Source of the DNA: Sphingobacterium sp. UBA5670
GTDB lineage: Bacteria > Bacteroidota > Bacteroidia > Sphingobacteriales > Sphingobacteriaceae
Assembly: GCF_002420705.1 (NCBI RefSeq)
Contig: NZ_DIIM01000029.1
Location: 1-56,318 of the forward strand
Direction: 5' to 3'
DNA length: 56,318 nucleotides
The translations under genes were made by a program, and so were the position numbers. Shown here piece after piece: positions 26,082-35,736 of the stretch. Position 1 is the stretch's first letter. Each line of letters starts with the position of its first letter. Below the pieces are notes generated by a model. That model was given only the letters and a program-made list of their open reading frames with translations. It made no database searches and had not been told where the DNA came from.

Positions 26082-26663
26082 TTATTTTTGCTCAGGTTCG
26101 CTATTTCGAATTAATTCCAATACATCTTCCTTCGACATCTTTTCATACTTTGCAGCGTGATCTTTATGTACAAAAATCTTTGGCGAGCTATTTTTAAACA
26201 GTGGTACTATCATTTGGTTACGTGGAGATTTGCTAAGAAGATTGGTGATTTCAGTAAATTTCCTTTTTTCGAGTGTCTTATCCATTTGTGAATGGAGGTA
26301 TTTCGCTGTCGTTGGTTTATTTAAATAACCTGCCGAAATGAGACGATCTAGTTCATTAGCTAATAAATTTTCTGTCGACCTTAACTTATTACCTGTACTT
26401 TCTGATATTGCTGTTTGGGTAGATGAAGGTAAATCATTTAAATCAATCTCCTTTTTGGAGAACTCAACAAATTCCTTATATGAAACTCCCCAAACAAGTG
26501 TACTAATCCTGTCGGCTTCATCTAGGCTCAACTTTCTTTTTAAACGTTCAAAGGCACTGTAATCCGATTGTTTAATACCAGCGAGTGTTGCTACAGTTTC
26601 TTGGCTTAATTTATATTTTAGTCTCAAATATCTAAGTGCTTTTGAGAATTCTTCGTTTGCCAT
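26082..26663 (-). CDS. XRE family HTH regulator with extended C-terminus
   Basis: This 193-residue protein has an N-terminal HTH_3-type domain (about 8-60: RYLRLKYKLSQETVATLAGI, KQSDYSAFERLKRKLSLDEADRIST). It is followed by a helical C-terminal region of about 130 residues that I do not recognise. It is at the right end of the defence island and could regulate either flank. The start ATG is preceded closely by an A/T box. Confidence 0.75.
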   Translation of the reverse strand: MANEEFSKALRYLRLKYKLSQETVATLAGIKQSDYSAFERLKRKLSLDEADRISTLVWGVSYKEFVEFSKKEIDLNDLPSSTQTAISESTGNKLRSTENLLANELDRLISAGYLNKPTTAKYLHSQMDKTLEKRKFTEITNLLSKSPRNQMIVPLFKNSSPKIFVHKDHAAKYEKMSKEDVLELIRNSEPEQK

Positions 26664-27623
26664 TTCAAAAATAGATTTAATTTTATTTGATTTACTCTAT
26701 TTATATATGTATATTTGTCATGTAGTTATAGCGAAAAGTAGGGTAGTATTCCCAACTTCACGATGTCACTCTCGTTCCGAAATCGCCAAATTCCCACGAG
26801 ATGACCGTAGGTTCGCCATATCTCTGTGTAATCTGTATATTTGTATAAATTACCAGAGGGTGGACCTTATGTCAGTCTTTTGGGGAACCCTAACTTAGGT
26901 TAGGAGGGCGTTTGGCGATGCCTGGTCAGAAGCATTAAGGTTCATTCTTTGGTTTTTGCTCTGTTAGATCTAGAACATTCAAGAGTAACATCGTTCACAT
27001 AAAACCAAAACAATTATGAGAACGAAACGAACACACACCACCCATCACCAGCATTCGATCAGAGATCGATTGACGAGGTATTCCCGCAAATCACTTTTAA
27101 AGAACATATTCCGCGCACCCGAATAGGTTGCATTCCATCAAACACAGGCTGTAATGAGCAATAAAAAGGGGAGGTCTTGACTTTCACTAAAACGAAAAGA
27201 CAGCTGAACCTCGTTCAGTTCAATTTCTCGCTATTTATGCCTGTCACCGACCTATACATTTATGTAATTGCATTAAAAGGTAATATTGCCAATGATACAG
27301 CTTGATTTAATATTTGCACCTTAAAATTAAGCAAATTTTCATTCAGTCCAAACTTTTTACCTGTAGTTTTATTGCAATACAATAGTTGTGGTAGGTCGGT
27401 CTTTACTTCTTTCCGGCAGGGAGCGCCATAATTAACCCTATTTATGCTTTGAAATTGTATCAAGGCGCTTTTCGGACTTTTAATCTTATTTGTCCATTTG
27501 GCATAGGTCGCATTTGATCTGTGCAGTGACAAGCCTTTTTAACGCGAAAAAATCGCGAAGGGGGATGCTATGCCTTTATTTAAGCTAGTACCTCTGGTTT
27601 GTCATACTTGATGAAACTAAATT
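26664..27623. other. 960-bp gene-poor region with a promoter-like box and a possible structured leader
   Basis: No firm gene is seen. A Bacteroidota-type -7 box (TATATTTG) occurs on the plus strand at 26710-26717 and again at 26836-26843. It is followed by a GC-richer, fold-prone stretch (about 26848-26935, including CCTAAC-TTAG-GTTAGG). A 36-residue, very basic, His-rich reading frame lies at 27016-27126 (+). A small dyad CGCGA-AAAAA-TCGCG sits at 27543-27557. These could be a small RNA or leader with a tiny peptide, but none is proven. Confidence 0.4.
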
Positions 27624-27998
27624 ATGAACCAACAAGCAAACAATATGCTACCCTTTGAGCTAGCATGTTATGAAATATACGACAATGGATACGATCCATT
27701 ACATACCATTCGGGAGTTCTGGTCCCAACATACCATCACCGACTGTCAGGAAAGCCTGTGGGCACTCTTTGAAAACTATAGGAAGAGCATAGTACAGGAA
27801 GATGCTGCCGACGTAAAGCAGATGCATACCTTTTTGATGAAAGTGTGCCGTGTGCTGATCGCTTATTTCCTTGTGCACTTTCGCAAGATCGAAATCGATG
27901 CGGTGCCATTTGCGTTTGCAGAACCTGCAGAAGTAATTACGGCGGATTTGGAAGCCAAACAAAGGATCCACAGTTTCTTTAACCGAATTGCTGAATAA
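27624..27998 (+). CDS. Hypothetical protein upstream of the SusCD operon
   Basis: This 124-residue soluble helical protein has an acidic to neutral pI and no signal peptide. No family is recognised. It ends 18 bp before the TlpA-like gene and is on the same strand, so it is probably the first gene of the uptake operon. The central segment LMKVCRVLIAYFLVHFRKIEID is amphipathic rather than membrane-spanning. Confidence 0.6.
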   Translation: MNQQANNMLPFELACYEIYDNGYDPLHTIREFWSQHTITDCQESLWALFENYRKSIVQEDAADVKQMHTFLMKVCRVLIAYFLVHFRKIEIDAVPFAFAEPAEVITADLEAKQRIHSFFNRIAE

Positions 27999-28016
27999 TA
28001 CTTAATCCACAAGCAG

Positions 28017-29405
28017 ATGATAAAAAGATCTAATCTATTCACTGCCTTATTGGATAAGGTAGTCAATATTCCAGTTATACAGATTACATTACTTGTAATC
28101 GTGTTCTTACTAGTTTTTCAATCCTATTTAACTTGTTTTTTAAAGGCATTGAAGAATACAACAATGCTTTTTACTTGCATTGCTGTATTTCATATGTTTA
28201 GTTTATCGGCTCAGACGCCCCGCAAGGACAGCGGGGCTGATGGGCCAACTCCGCTGCAGATCGGTGATACAATCCCCGAAAAATTATGGGACAGTGAGTT
28301 TTCCTTTTTTAATGAGCAATTGAATAGTACCCAGAAAGCTTCACTTAAAGAGTTTAAGGCGAGACCGCTGGTGCTAGACTTTTGGAATACCGGATGTGCT
28401 CCATGTTTAACCGGGCTAGCCAAACTTTCTGATTTCAGCAGAGGTTTGGATATAGGCCTTGTTGCAGTCTCAGAACAGACGGAAAAGTCCATTTTGTCCT
28501 TTTTTAAAAGGAATGATCTATTAAAAGGTACTGGTCTGAGAAGCATTATAGCTGACAGCAGATTGAAAAGTTATTTCCCGCATGAAAGTATACCTCATCT
28601 AGTATGGATAAATAAAGAGGGCGTCGTTGTTGGCCTCACAGGAAGCAAGGAAATCACGAAAGATGACCTGCTTAATTTCGCCACAAAAGGTGTATTGCAT
28701 GCGGAACTCAAACCTGAGCTCCAGCCGAATTTCCATCGATTTATAGTGGATATGGAGCTTAATCGAAAGGTACAATCTACCCATGACAGTCTATTGGGCT
28801 ATGCAATTATTACTAATCATATAAAAGACATTAGCCCTTTTGAAAAATCTAAGGTCGGTCCCTACGAGATTATTTCTTATCGAAATAGATCAATTCTGAG
28901 CTTATATAGATTGGCCTATGCAGACCGCTACAAATTTGCCGCTAATCAGATCATCTGGAATGTTTCTGATCCGGAAAGATTCGAATATTATCTTTCTAAA
29001 GGCGAGGGTATAGCATACTGGGAGAAAAAAAACCTGATCTGCTTTGAATCAAAATCCATAGGAAGGATCAATATGGCTGATCTCTTGAACACCTGTCTGG
29101 GCTTAAATGTCTGTGTAAGGGATTCACTAGTTGAATGTATTGTTGTAAAGGCGTGCAAGGGGAGGACCACCATAAGACCTAAATTGGGCAGGGAATTTAA
29201 ATCGCTAAAAAATCTGATCAAAGATCTTCGCATGAGTAGGCCTAATTGGCAGATTATTGATTCAATAAAAGGCGAAGTTCGTATTCCCAATTATTCAGTG
29301 AAGGACTTTGAGACGAAGGACAAGCTCTGTAATTTCTTCAAAGAAAACGGTCTCATTGTCGAAAAAGACAAAAGAATTGTAAACTTCTTAATTATACAGC
29401 GATGA
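28017..29405 (+). CDS. TlpA-like thioredoxin-fold protein, periplasmic
   Basis: The 462 residues from the first ATG include a hydrophobic segment (about 19-40), then a signal-peptide-like stretch MLFTCIAVFHMFSLSAQ at 50-66; the ATG at 28164 would give a conventional secreted protein. A thioredoxin-fold domain spans about 80-225 with the active-site C127-A-P-C130 in LDFWNTGCAPC and the cis-Pro region SIPHLVWI. The C-terminal half is family-specific and unknown. TlpA-like proteins next to SusCD genes are common in Sphingobacteriaceae and are thought to handle disulfides. Its stop overlaps the susC-like start by 4 bp. Confidence 0.8.
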   Translation: MIKRSNLFTALLDKVVNIPVIQITLLVIVFLLVFQSYLTCFLKALKNTTMLFTCIAVFHMFSLSAQTPRKDSGADGPTPLQIGDTIPEKLWDSEFSFFNEQLNSTQKASLKEFKARPLVLDFWNTGCAPCLTGLAKLSDFSRGLDIGLVAVSEQTEKSILSFFKRNDLLKGTGLRSIIADSRLKSYFPHESIPHLVWINKEGVVVGLTGSKEITKDDLLNFATKGVLHAELKPELQPNFHRFIVDMELNRKVQSTHDSLLGYAIITNHIKDISPFEKSKVGPYEIISYRNRSILSLYRLAYADRYKFAANQIIWNVSDPERFEYYLSKGEGIAYWEKKNLICFESKSIGRINMADLLNTCLGLNVCVRDSLVECIVVKACKGRTTIRPKLGREFKSLKNLIKDLRMSRPNWQIIDSIKGEVRIPNYSVKDFETKDKLCNFFKENGLIVEKDKRIVNFLIIQR

Positions 29406-32400
29406 AACAGTTGAACTATTATATATTATTGGTCGCAACTTGTTTTATTTTGCGGCTCGATGTTTTTGCACAGAATCCTGTCATGCTAAAAGGCCGTGTG
29501 CAGAATCAAGAAGGAAAGGCGCTTTCAGATGTCAATATTATTTCGGTAGGAAAGGGCAACTTTAAGGTTCAGAACAATGGTACCTTCAATATAAACAGTC
29601 TTTCGGTCGGCGATACCCTCAAATTTTCGCATATATCCTACGTACCCAAATCATATGTTGTCAGGTCGAATGACCTGAATATCCTGATCGTACTGGAAAG
29701 TAATTCGATCCGATTGCAGGAGGCTGTATTCTCTACAGGTTTTCAGTATATTCCAAAAGAACGTGCTACTGGATCGTTCGAGAAAATAGATTCACTTTAT
29801 ATCAATCGCTCACCAGCACCTAATATTTTGACACGTGTCAAGAGCATGATCTCTGGTATGTATTCGGATAATGCCAATGCTAATTTTAACAATACAGGGA
29901 AATTTGCAAATGAGTCACTCAACATACATGGGGTTAGCTCAATCCGAGGGGCCAATTACCCTCTGATCATTGTCGATAATTTTCCCTATAGTGGTGATAT
30001 AAATGCCATTAATCCGAATGATGTGGAAAATATCACTGTCTTAAAGGATGCTGCCGCCAGTTCCATTTGGGGAGCACAGGCGGGCAATGGTGTTATTGTT
30101 ATTACCACAAAACGAGGTAAACAAAACTCATCGCTGGTGGTAGAGGCGAGTCAAAATACCGCAGTCATCCAAAAACCTGATCTTTTTAAAAGACAGGCTA
30201 TTGCAAATGCTGACCTGATTGCGGTGCAGCTGGAATTATACAATAAGGGTTATTACAATTCGAATATAAATTCGAGATCCAAACCCATCCTTCCCATGGC
30301 AATTGAGGCCATGGAGAAAAAGAAAAAAGGATTGCTTACCGAAGAGGAATTGAATGATGTCTTGGATACGTATGGTCAGACGGATATTAGAAATGATCTA
30401 TTGAAATATCTTTATCGGCCTGCAATCAGTAGGCAATATTCTTTTTCAGTGAGTGGCGGCGGTGACAGGAATAGTTTTCGTATATCAACAGGGTATGACC
30501 GCTCAAAAGGTGCTCAGGTGTCCTCAGATAATAATAGGTTTACGCTGAAGGCTTATAATAAACTCAAGCTGACGCGAAAACTAGAGGCGGAGCTTGATAT
30601 GATGTATGCTAGATTAGAAAGCAGGCAGACGCAGCTGCTCAGCTACTATGACAATTCCGGGAGCAGGTATCCATATTCTTCATTGGCAACTGCAGACGGC
30701 CAGTTTCTTTCAATACCCTATAATTATAGCATTGGCTATATCGAAAGTTTAGCTGATCCTAATCTGCTGGACTGGACATATAAGCCCTTGGAAGAATTAC
30801 AGCACAATAAGGGCAATGCTGTGCTGAACAGCTTATTGACCAGCGCCTCGCTAAATTATCAGATCAACAAACTGTTTGGACTGAGTTTTAGGTATAGAAA
30901 CGAAATACAAAAGAACGATGATGAGACGGTTTTCGACCAGTACTCCATAAGATCAAGAGGAATGGTCAATCTATATACCAATGTCGGCACAAATGGAGTG
31001 GTCAATAGACCGATACCTGTTGGGGGGATACTTGAATTCGGAAGCAATAATGCCGTTTCACATTTTGGTCGTTTTCAGGTAGATTTTAAATGGAACGATC
31101 ATCCTGATCATAGGGTGAACGTAATACTGGGGTCAGAAGTCAGCGCGAAAGCCGTTAAGGCGTTTACGGATGGAATGTATGGTTATGATGGGGAAAAGCT
31201 AATATATAGTACCCAAATCGATTATATGAATAGGTATCCTACTTACAATAATCTCGCATCCAATGCACAGATACCTTCTTTTGTAACCAAGAGCCAGACA
31301 AACAATAGATACGTATCATTATTTGGAAATGGATCTTATACTTTATTGAACCGTTATACGGTAAGTGGCAGTTTCAGAAAAGATGCTTCCAATGTTTTTG
31401 GCGTCAATACAAATGATAAATGGAATCCGCTCTGGTCGGCTGGATTGAGCTGGAATATAAAGAAGGAACGGTTTATGGAATCTATTGCTGTCAATGAACT
31501 GAAATTCCGGGCGACATATGGTTTTAGCGGGAATATTGATCCCTCACGTTCGGGGAATACAACAATTCAATACAGCACACTTAACGCCTTGTACGGTATT
31601 AGTTGGCCATCAGCGCAGGTGCTTGTTGCTCCCAATCCTTCTTTACGCTGGGAAAAAATAAAAACATTTAACCTGGGACTTGATTATTCCCTATTCAATA
31701 GCCGTATTTCAGGAAGTGTGGATATGTACTGGAAAAAGTCATTTGATCTGATCCATCTCTACCCGCTGGATCCGACGGTGGGTTTAATCAGTCAGCTTAT
31801 GAATGTGGCAGATGTAGACGGAAGGGGTGTTGATATTCGTTTATCGTCCATTAACTTCAATAAACGGTTTAAATGGCGGACTGATTTTATCTTCACCTAC
31901 AATAACAATTGGGTAAAAAAGACTTTTGTTGATTATCCGGGAGCTTCTTCTTTGGTGTCCAGTTCTTTTATTGCCTATAAAGATGTGATGCCCTACGCCA
32001 TGTATAGTTATAAGTTCGCGGGGCTTGACCCGCAGACAGGTGAACCGATGGGATATTTTAATGGCGAAGTGTCAAAAGATTATTCAAAGATGGCGGGAAA
32101 ACAGGCTCCTATTGAAGATTTGAAGTTACATGGGTCTAAAAGGCCGCTGATCTACGGTACTGTAAACAGCTTTTTTGATTACAAAAAATTTAATCTGTCC
32201 TTTTCGTTGGCGTATCAGTTTAAATATTTTTTCAGACGGCCTTCCATAAGCTATTCAGATCTTTACAGCAGGGGGGATGGTCATCCTGATTTTTACAGTA
32301 GATGGCAGAAGCCGGGCGATGAAAAGTCGACCAATATACCTGCAATGACTTATCCATTGAACAAAGCGGACGGATTTTATGGAAATAGTGAAGTGTTGGT

Positions 32401-32614
32401 TGAACCGGGCGATCATATCAGATTGCAGGATATCAAACTACAATATCGGTTGGGTGAGATTAGTCCCTTGCGCATCAGTCAATTAAGCTTCTTTATTTAC
32501 TTAAGTAATCTCGGAGTAATCTGGCGCAAGAATGATAAGGGCCTTGATCCGAGTTACCCAAATGCAATTCCGGTTCCCAAACAGTACACTTTTGGTGTCA
32601 ATCTAAAATTTTAA
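29402..32614 (+). CDS. SusC/RagA family TonB-dependent outer-membrane receptor
   Basis: This 1070-residue protein has a signal peptide ending in FAQ and an N-terminal carboxypeptidase-like (CNA-B) domain, LKGRVQNQEGKALSDVNI. It has the plug with ANYPLIIVDNFPYSGDI and NPNDVENITVLKDAAASSIWGAQAGNG and the TKRGK end, then a beta-barrel ending in F (FGVNLKF). It imports a nutrient across the outer membrane using TonB energy together with the SusD protein 4 bp downstream. No glycoside hydrolase or peptidase is next to it, so the substrate is unknown. No separate STN domain is seen. Confidence 0.93.
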   Translation: MKQLNYYILLVATCFILRLDVFAQNPVMLKGRVQNQEGKALSDVNIISVGKGNFKVQNNGTFNINSLSVGDTLKFSHISYVPKSYVVRSNDLNILIVLESNSIRLQEAVFSTGFQYIPKERATGSFEKIDSLYINRSPAPNILTRVKSMISGMYSDNANANFNNTGKFANESLNIHGVSSIRGANYPLIIVDNFPYSGDINAINPNDVENITVLKDAAASSIWGAQAGNGVIVITTKRGKQNSSLVVEASQNTAVIQKPDLFKRQAIANADLIAVQLELYNKGYYNSNINSRSKPILPMAIEAMEKKKKGLLTEEELNDVLDTYGQTDIRNDLLKYLYRPAISRQYSFSVSGGGDRNSFRISTGYDRSKGAQVSSDNNRFTLKAYNKLKLTRKLEAELDMMYARLESRQTQLLSYYDNSGSRYPYSSLATADGQFLSIPYNYSIGYIESLADPNLLDWTYKPLEELQHNKGNAVLNSLLTSASLNYQINKLFGLSFRYRNEIQKNDDETVFDQYSIRSRGMVNLYTNVGTNGVVNRPIPVGGILEFGSNNAVSHFGRFQVDFKWNDHPDHRVNVILGSEVSAKAVKAFTDGMYGYDGEKLIYSTQIDYMNRYPTYNNLASNAQIPSFVTKSQTNNRYVSLFGNGSYTLLNRYTVSGSFRKDASNVFGVNTNDKWNPLWSAGLSWNIKKERFMESIAVNELKFRATYGFSGNIDPSRSGNTTIQYSTLNALYGISWPSAQVLVAPNPSLRWEKIKTFNLGLDYSLFNSRISGSVDMYWKKSFDLIHLYPLDPTVGLISQLMNVADVDGRGVDIRLSSINFNKRFKWRTDFIFTYNNNWVKKTFVDYPGASSLVSSSFIAYKDVMPYAMYSYKFAGLDPQTGEPMGYFNGEVSKDYSKMAGKQAPIEDLKLHGSKRPLIYGTVNSFFDYKKFNLSFSLAYQFKYFFRRPSISYSDLYSRGDGHPDFYSRWQKPGDEKSTNIPAMTYPLNKADGFYGNSEVLVEPGDHIRLQDIKLQYRLGEISPLRISQLSFFIYLSNLGVIWRKNDKGLDPSYPNAIPVPKQYTFGVNLKF

Positions 32615-32618
32615 AAAC

Positions 32619-33953
32619 ATGAAATCAAAATATTATCTATCGCTATTTTATTTTGCCTGTTGTTTGTTTATAACATCGTGCAAAGAATTTTTGGAAGAAA
32701 AGCCCGATTCCAAACTTAATACGCCGAATAGCAACATTGAACTGCTCGCTATTTTGGACAATCATTCGTTCAGAAATCCTGGGCTTCTAGAGGTCGCCTC
32801 CGACAATTATTACCTGACAGATGCAAATTTTAAAGCCATTTCAATGGTAGAATATCGGGAGGCTTATCTCTGGTCAAAAGAACCGACTGAAAATAGCTTT
32901 TGGAGTAATTCTTACATCACTATTTTTTACGCTAATGTGGTGTTGGATTATCTTGATAAGGTAAATTATCTGCCGGATGGTCTTAGTCGTAATGAGCTGA
33001 AAGGGATGGCCTTATATCACCGTGCCTTTTCTTTTTATTCACTTGCACAGGTATTCTGTAAATATTATAACAAAAACAGTGAAAATGCCTTTGGAATAGT
33101 CCTTAAGACCAATTCGGATATAAATGAAAAATTACAGCGGTCAACTTTAGGTGAGACATATAATCAGATAGTACAGGACCTGGAAGAGGCTGTTGGGCTT
33201 TTATCGGATAAAAAATATGAATACCCAACCAGACCTAATAAAACAGCGGCTCTGGCGCTGTTAAGTAGAATATATCTGGGAATCGGACAATATGAAAAAT
33301 CATTGGCATATGCAGATAGGGTGCTGGCGACTGGTGGAAAAACAATTGATTATAATCAAATTAAAAAAACAGGACCCCGTCCATTCGATGCCTACAACGA
33401 CGATATTCTCTTCTATGCCATGATGGTACCTACAAGTATTTTATTGGAAGATAAGGCTACTGTGGATACGCTGCTGTATAATAGTTATGCCAAGGAGGAT
33501 AGGAGAAAAGAATTGTTTTTTACGAAAAATGCTAATGGCACCTACGCGTTTACCGGTAATTATAACCCTTCTGGACAGGAAATATTTATCGGATTGACTG
33601 TAGGAGAAGTTTTATTGAATAAAGCCGAAGCTGAATGTAGGAGTGGAAAAATTAACGAGGCAAAATCAACGCTGTTGGAATTATTAAAAAACAGATATTC
33701 CGAGATACCAATCTTACCAGTTAACGAAGAGTCCCTGCTGGAATTTATTCTTTTAGAAAGACGGCGCGAACTAGTCTTTAGGGGGCTGAGGTGGACTGAT
33801 TTAAGGCGGTATGCTGCTGAGAATAGGATAGTTGATCTTAAAAGGAGAATTGACGGTGAAGTAGTTTTGATACAGGGAAAGAGTGTGATGGAATTTGCTT
33901 ATAAAATTCCGCTGCAGGTCATTGAACGGGGTGGCATCGAACAAAATCCATAA
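32619..33953 (+). CDS. SusD/RagB family nutrient-binding lipoprotein
   Basis: This 444-residue protein has a lipobox signal peptide (FACCLFITSCKEFLEEKP). It shows TPR-like SusD helices (LKGMALYHRAFSFYSLAQVF, TKTAALALLSRIYLGIGQYEKSLAYAD) and the C-terminal signature FILLERRRELVFRGLRWTDLRRY. It caps the SusC receptor outside the cell. It is somewhat short for the family (usually 450-600). A strong terminator follows, so it is the last gene of the operon. Confidence 0.92.
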   Translation: MKSKYYLSLFYFACCLFITSCKEFLEEKPDSKLNTPNSNIELLAILDNHSFRNPGLLEVASDNYYLTDANFKAISMVEYREAYLWSKEPTENSFWSNSYITIFYANVVLDYLDKVNYLPDGLSRNELKGMALYHRAFSFYSLAQVFCKYYNKNSENAFGIVLKTNSDINEKLQRSTLGETYNQIVQDLEEAVGLLSDKKYEYPTRPNKTAALALLSRIYLGIGQYEKSLAYADRVLATGGKTIDYNQIKKTGPRPFDAYNDDILFYAMMVPTSILLEDKATVDTLLYNSYAKEDRRKELFFTKNANGTYAFTGNYNPSGQEIFIGLTVGEVLLNKAEAECRSGKINEAKSTLLELLKNRYSEIPILPVNEESLLEFILLERRRELVFRGLRWTDLRRYAAENRIVDLKRRIDGEVVLIQGKSVMEFAYKIPLQVIERGGIEQNP

Positions 33954-33958
33954 TCGAA

Positions 33959-33990
33959 AGTGGGACAATATTTATTGTCCCACTATTCTT
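33959..33990. terminator. Bidirectional terminator after the SusCD operon
   Basis: A perfect 12-bp inverted repeat (AGTGGGACAATA at 33959-33970, its complement at 33973-33984, loop TT) lies between the convergent susD-like and DUF6520-type genes. Confidence 0.85.
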
Positions 33991-33997
33991 TACCTAC

Positions 33998-34387
33998 TTA
34001 GTTATGAAAACGCACTTTGTTGGTGTCTTGAGGTTCGTTTTTTAGAATCTGGTTTTCCAGTTCATTTAAACTTCCTTGAGTAGGTTTCCCACTTCCATTA
34101 TCTTCACCATGCACCTCACACAATTGTGCCCCAGTGCTACAGGAAGGAGATGTAACTGGCGTATAGTTGTCTGGATCCATTATTTCATCCTCATAATTAG
34201 GATCAGAGGAATTTGGTCCAGTATACTGGAACCATTGATCCGGAACAAATGTGGATTGTTTTTCAATATTAGACTGCTTATCCACTTTCTTTTCCATTGC
34301 ATTTACCGCGAATGCGATACCTAGTACTAAAGTCAATGCCGAGCCAACGGTAATTAGACTTCTTTTAATGCTCTTTTTTGAAATCAT
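33998..34387 (-). CDS. Small exported DUF6520-like protein
   Basis: The start is taken at the ATG at 34387 (129 residues), because the upstream TTG start adds non-conserved residues before the signal segment. An N-terminal signal helix (SLITVGSALTLVLGIAFAVNA) is followed by a short acidic, Pro/Asn-rich body with WFQYTGPNSSDPNY and two Cys (SCSTGAQLC). This layout matches the small DUF6520-type proteins of Bacteroidota, whose function is unknown. It is monocistronic. Confidence 0.65.
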   Translation of the reverse strand: MISKKSIKRSLITVGSALTLVLGIAFAVNAMEKKVDKQSNIEKQSTFVPDQWFQYTGPNSSDPNYEDEIMDPDNYTPVTSPSCSTGAQLCEVHGEDNGSGKPTQGSLNELENQILKNEPQDTNKVRFHN

Positions 34388-34429
34388 GGTTGTGGTCTTT
34401 TTTATACGGTCAAAAAAAGGTTGCCTCAA

Positions 34430-35020
34430 AAAACTTTGATTAATTTTTATGTTGTGGGTTGTCTTTTAGCAGACCTCGCTGGCTGGCTTTGCATCCCGAT
34501 GCGCTGCCTGCCTGTTCCCAGATGACCCCTAAGGGCCATCCGGGATTTCCGTGAATAGTGCCCCTTTACGGTTGTGCGAACTTCGCTGTACAACTCTCTT
34601 CTGGGCGAAGGCAATCCGATGTGGTAACGTGTCCAGCTGAAGCAGGTCTTTGACTAGTCTGCAGACCAACCCCTTGGGCATAGACAGCAGCTGCACCTGC
34701 GTCCTCAGGGACGAGTATAGCTTTCCGATGCAACGGAAAAGGGCTGTCATCCTGTTCAATGTATAGTGCATGCTGTTCATACAACTTTTTTTACCTGATC
34801 CATTTGTCTGTTGTCAGCGGCGCCTCTTTAGCATGGCCTGCCCACTTGACTTTTATTAGTTCTTCGTTTTTATGCCGCTAACTTTTACGTCGTTAACTTA
34901 TACCAAAGTTCGGCCTTAAAGGAGCGCTGGGCTTGACTGAATCTGGAGAGTAGTATATACAGGTTCGGAATAATGAAAGGGTATAGCAATAAAAAATCCC
35001 CTCACGAGGGGACGCGACAG
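34430..35020. other. GC-richer non-coding stretch
   Basis: Base composition changes sharply at about 34450-34830 compared with the flanks. Two overlapping leftward readings exist (within 34529-34784), but neither has a recognisable domain. The Arg/Gln/Cys-rich composition and overlap suggest shadows or a decayed element. I see no terminator or RNA gene with confidence. A short dyad CCCCTC-ACGA-GGGG near 34998 precedes the next gene's 3' end and may act as a terminator for it. Confidence 0.35.
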
Positions 35021-35701
35021 TTAAATTTTCAAAGGTATTGTGGTGGCTTCTTGGATAATCTCGTCAATGAATGCCAGATATTCGTTTTCGCTTTTAAAAT
35101 TTGGCTTAATTTTCCGGTCTACCCTGTAAAGAATATGATCGCGTATAAAGGCTTCTTCAAAAGCGGAACAGATAATTACATATTTATGTGCCAGGTCAAT
35201 CTTCGAAAGAAGATGATTTACTTCAAGATAATCACCACCGCTGCTCAATATCAGTATCTCGGCTTTAGCAGCAGACAGTTCCAGCGTTTCTTCACGAATT
35301 TCTATTAAACGTGGGTGTTTGGTGAGGGTTGTCACGACATCCACTTTTGATAGATTGATCATCTGCCAGGCCACATAGCTATAGTTCGATTTAAAGGGTA
35401 ATGGCTGCCGTGGTGCCGCTATCTTTCTCGCATGGGACAAAAGATAATAAAGCATACCTTTTGGAGAATAAATGTTGCCAGCAGCATTTGCTGCCTTGAG
35501 TACCTCTTCATCAAGCTGATAATTTTCAGGAAAATAGGAGGCGGCCATTTCGATAGAAATACGTAGCGGGCCATATTTCCAGGCTCTATATTTGCCACAG
35601 ACTTTTCTCGAAATAATCTTGCTTTTGTCAGCTGGCTCAGCTACAAAAAGTTGTCCGATCGCGCTGAAAAATTTTACGGTTTTTTGAATGATTTCTTTCA
35701 T
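35021..35701 (-). CDS. Hypothetical protein downstream of an AraC regulator
   Basis: This 226-residue soluble protein has no recognised family. It contains basic N-terminal and central stretches (KIISRKVCGKYRAWKYG, ARKIAAPRQPLPFKSNYSY) and a segment rich in Leu/Ile (TLELSAAKAEILILSSGGDYLEVNHLLS) that may be a Rossmann-like or receiver-like core. It lies 35 bp downstream of an AraC-type gene on the same strand and is likely co-transcribed. Confidence 0.6.
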   Translation of the reverse strand: MKEIIQKTVKFFSAIGQLFVAEPADKSKIISRKVCGKYRAWKYGPLRISIEMAASYFPENYQLDEEVLKAANAAGNIYSPKGMLYYLLSHARKIAAPRQPLPFKSNYSYVAWQMINLSKVDVVTTLTKHPRLIEIREETLELSAAKAEILILSSGGDYLEVNHLLSKIDLAHKYVIICSAFEEAFIRDHILYRVDRKIKPNFKSENEYLAFIDEIIQEATTIPLKI

Positions 35702-35736
35702 GTTTTTAGGTTACTAGGTTAATTTAACAATGAATT

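Noticed and set aside
27260..27532. 90-residue leftward frame
   Set aside because: It begins with TTG, has no domain, and lies in an AT-rich gap; the composition does not look like a conserved protein.
34529..34784. Two overlapping leftward frames in the GC-richer gap
   Set aside because: They overlap each other in different frames and match no family; better read as shadows or a decayed element.
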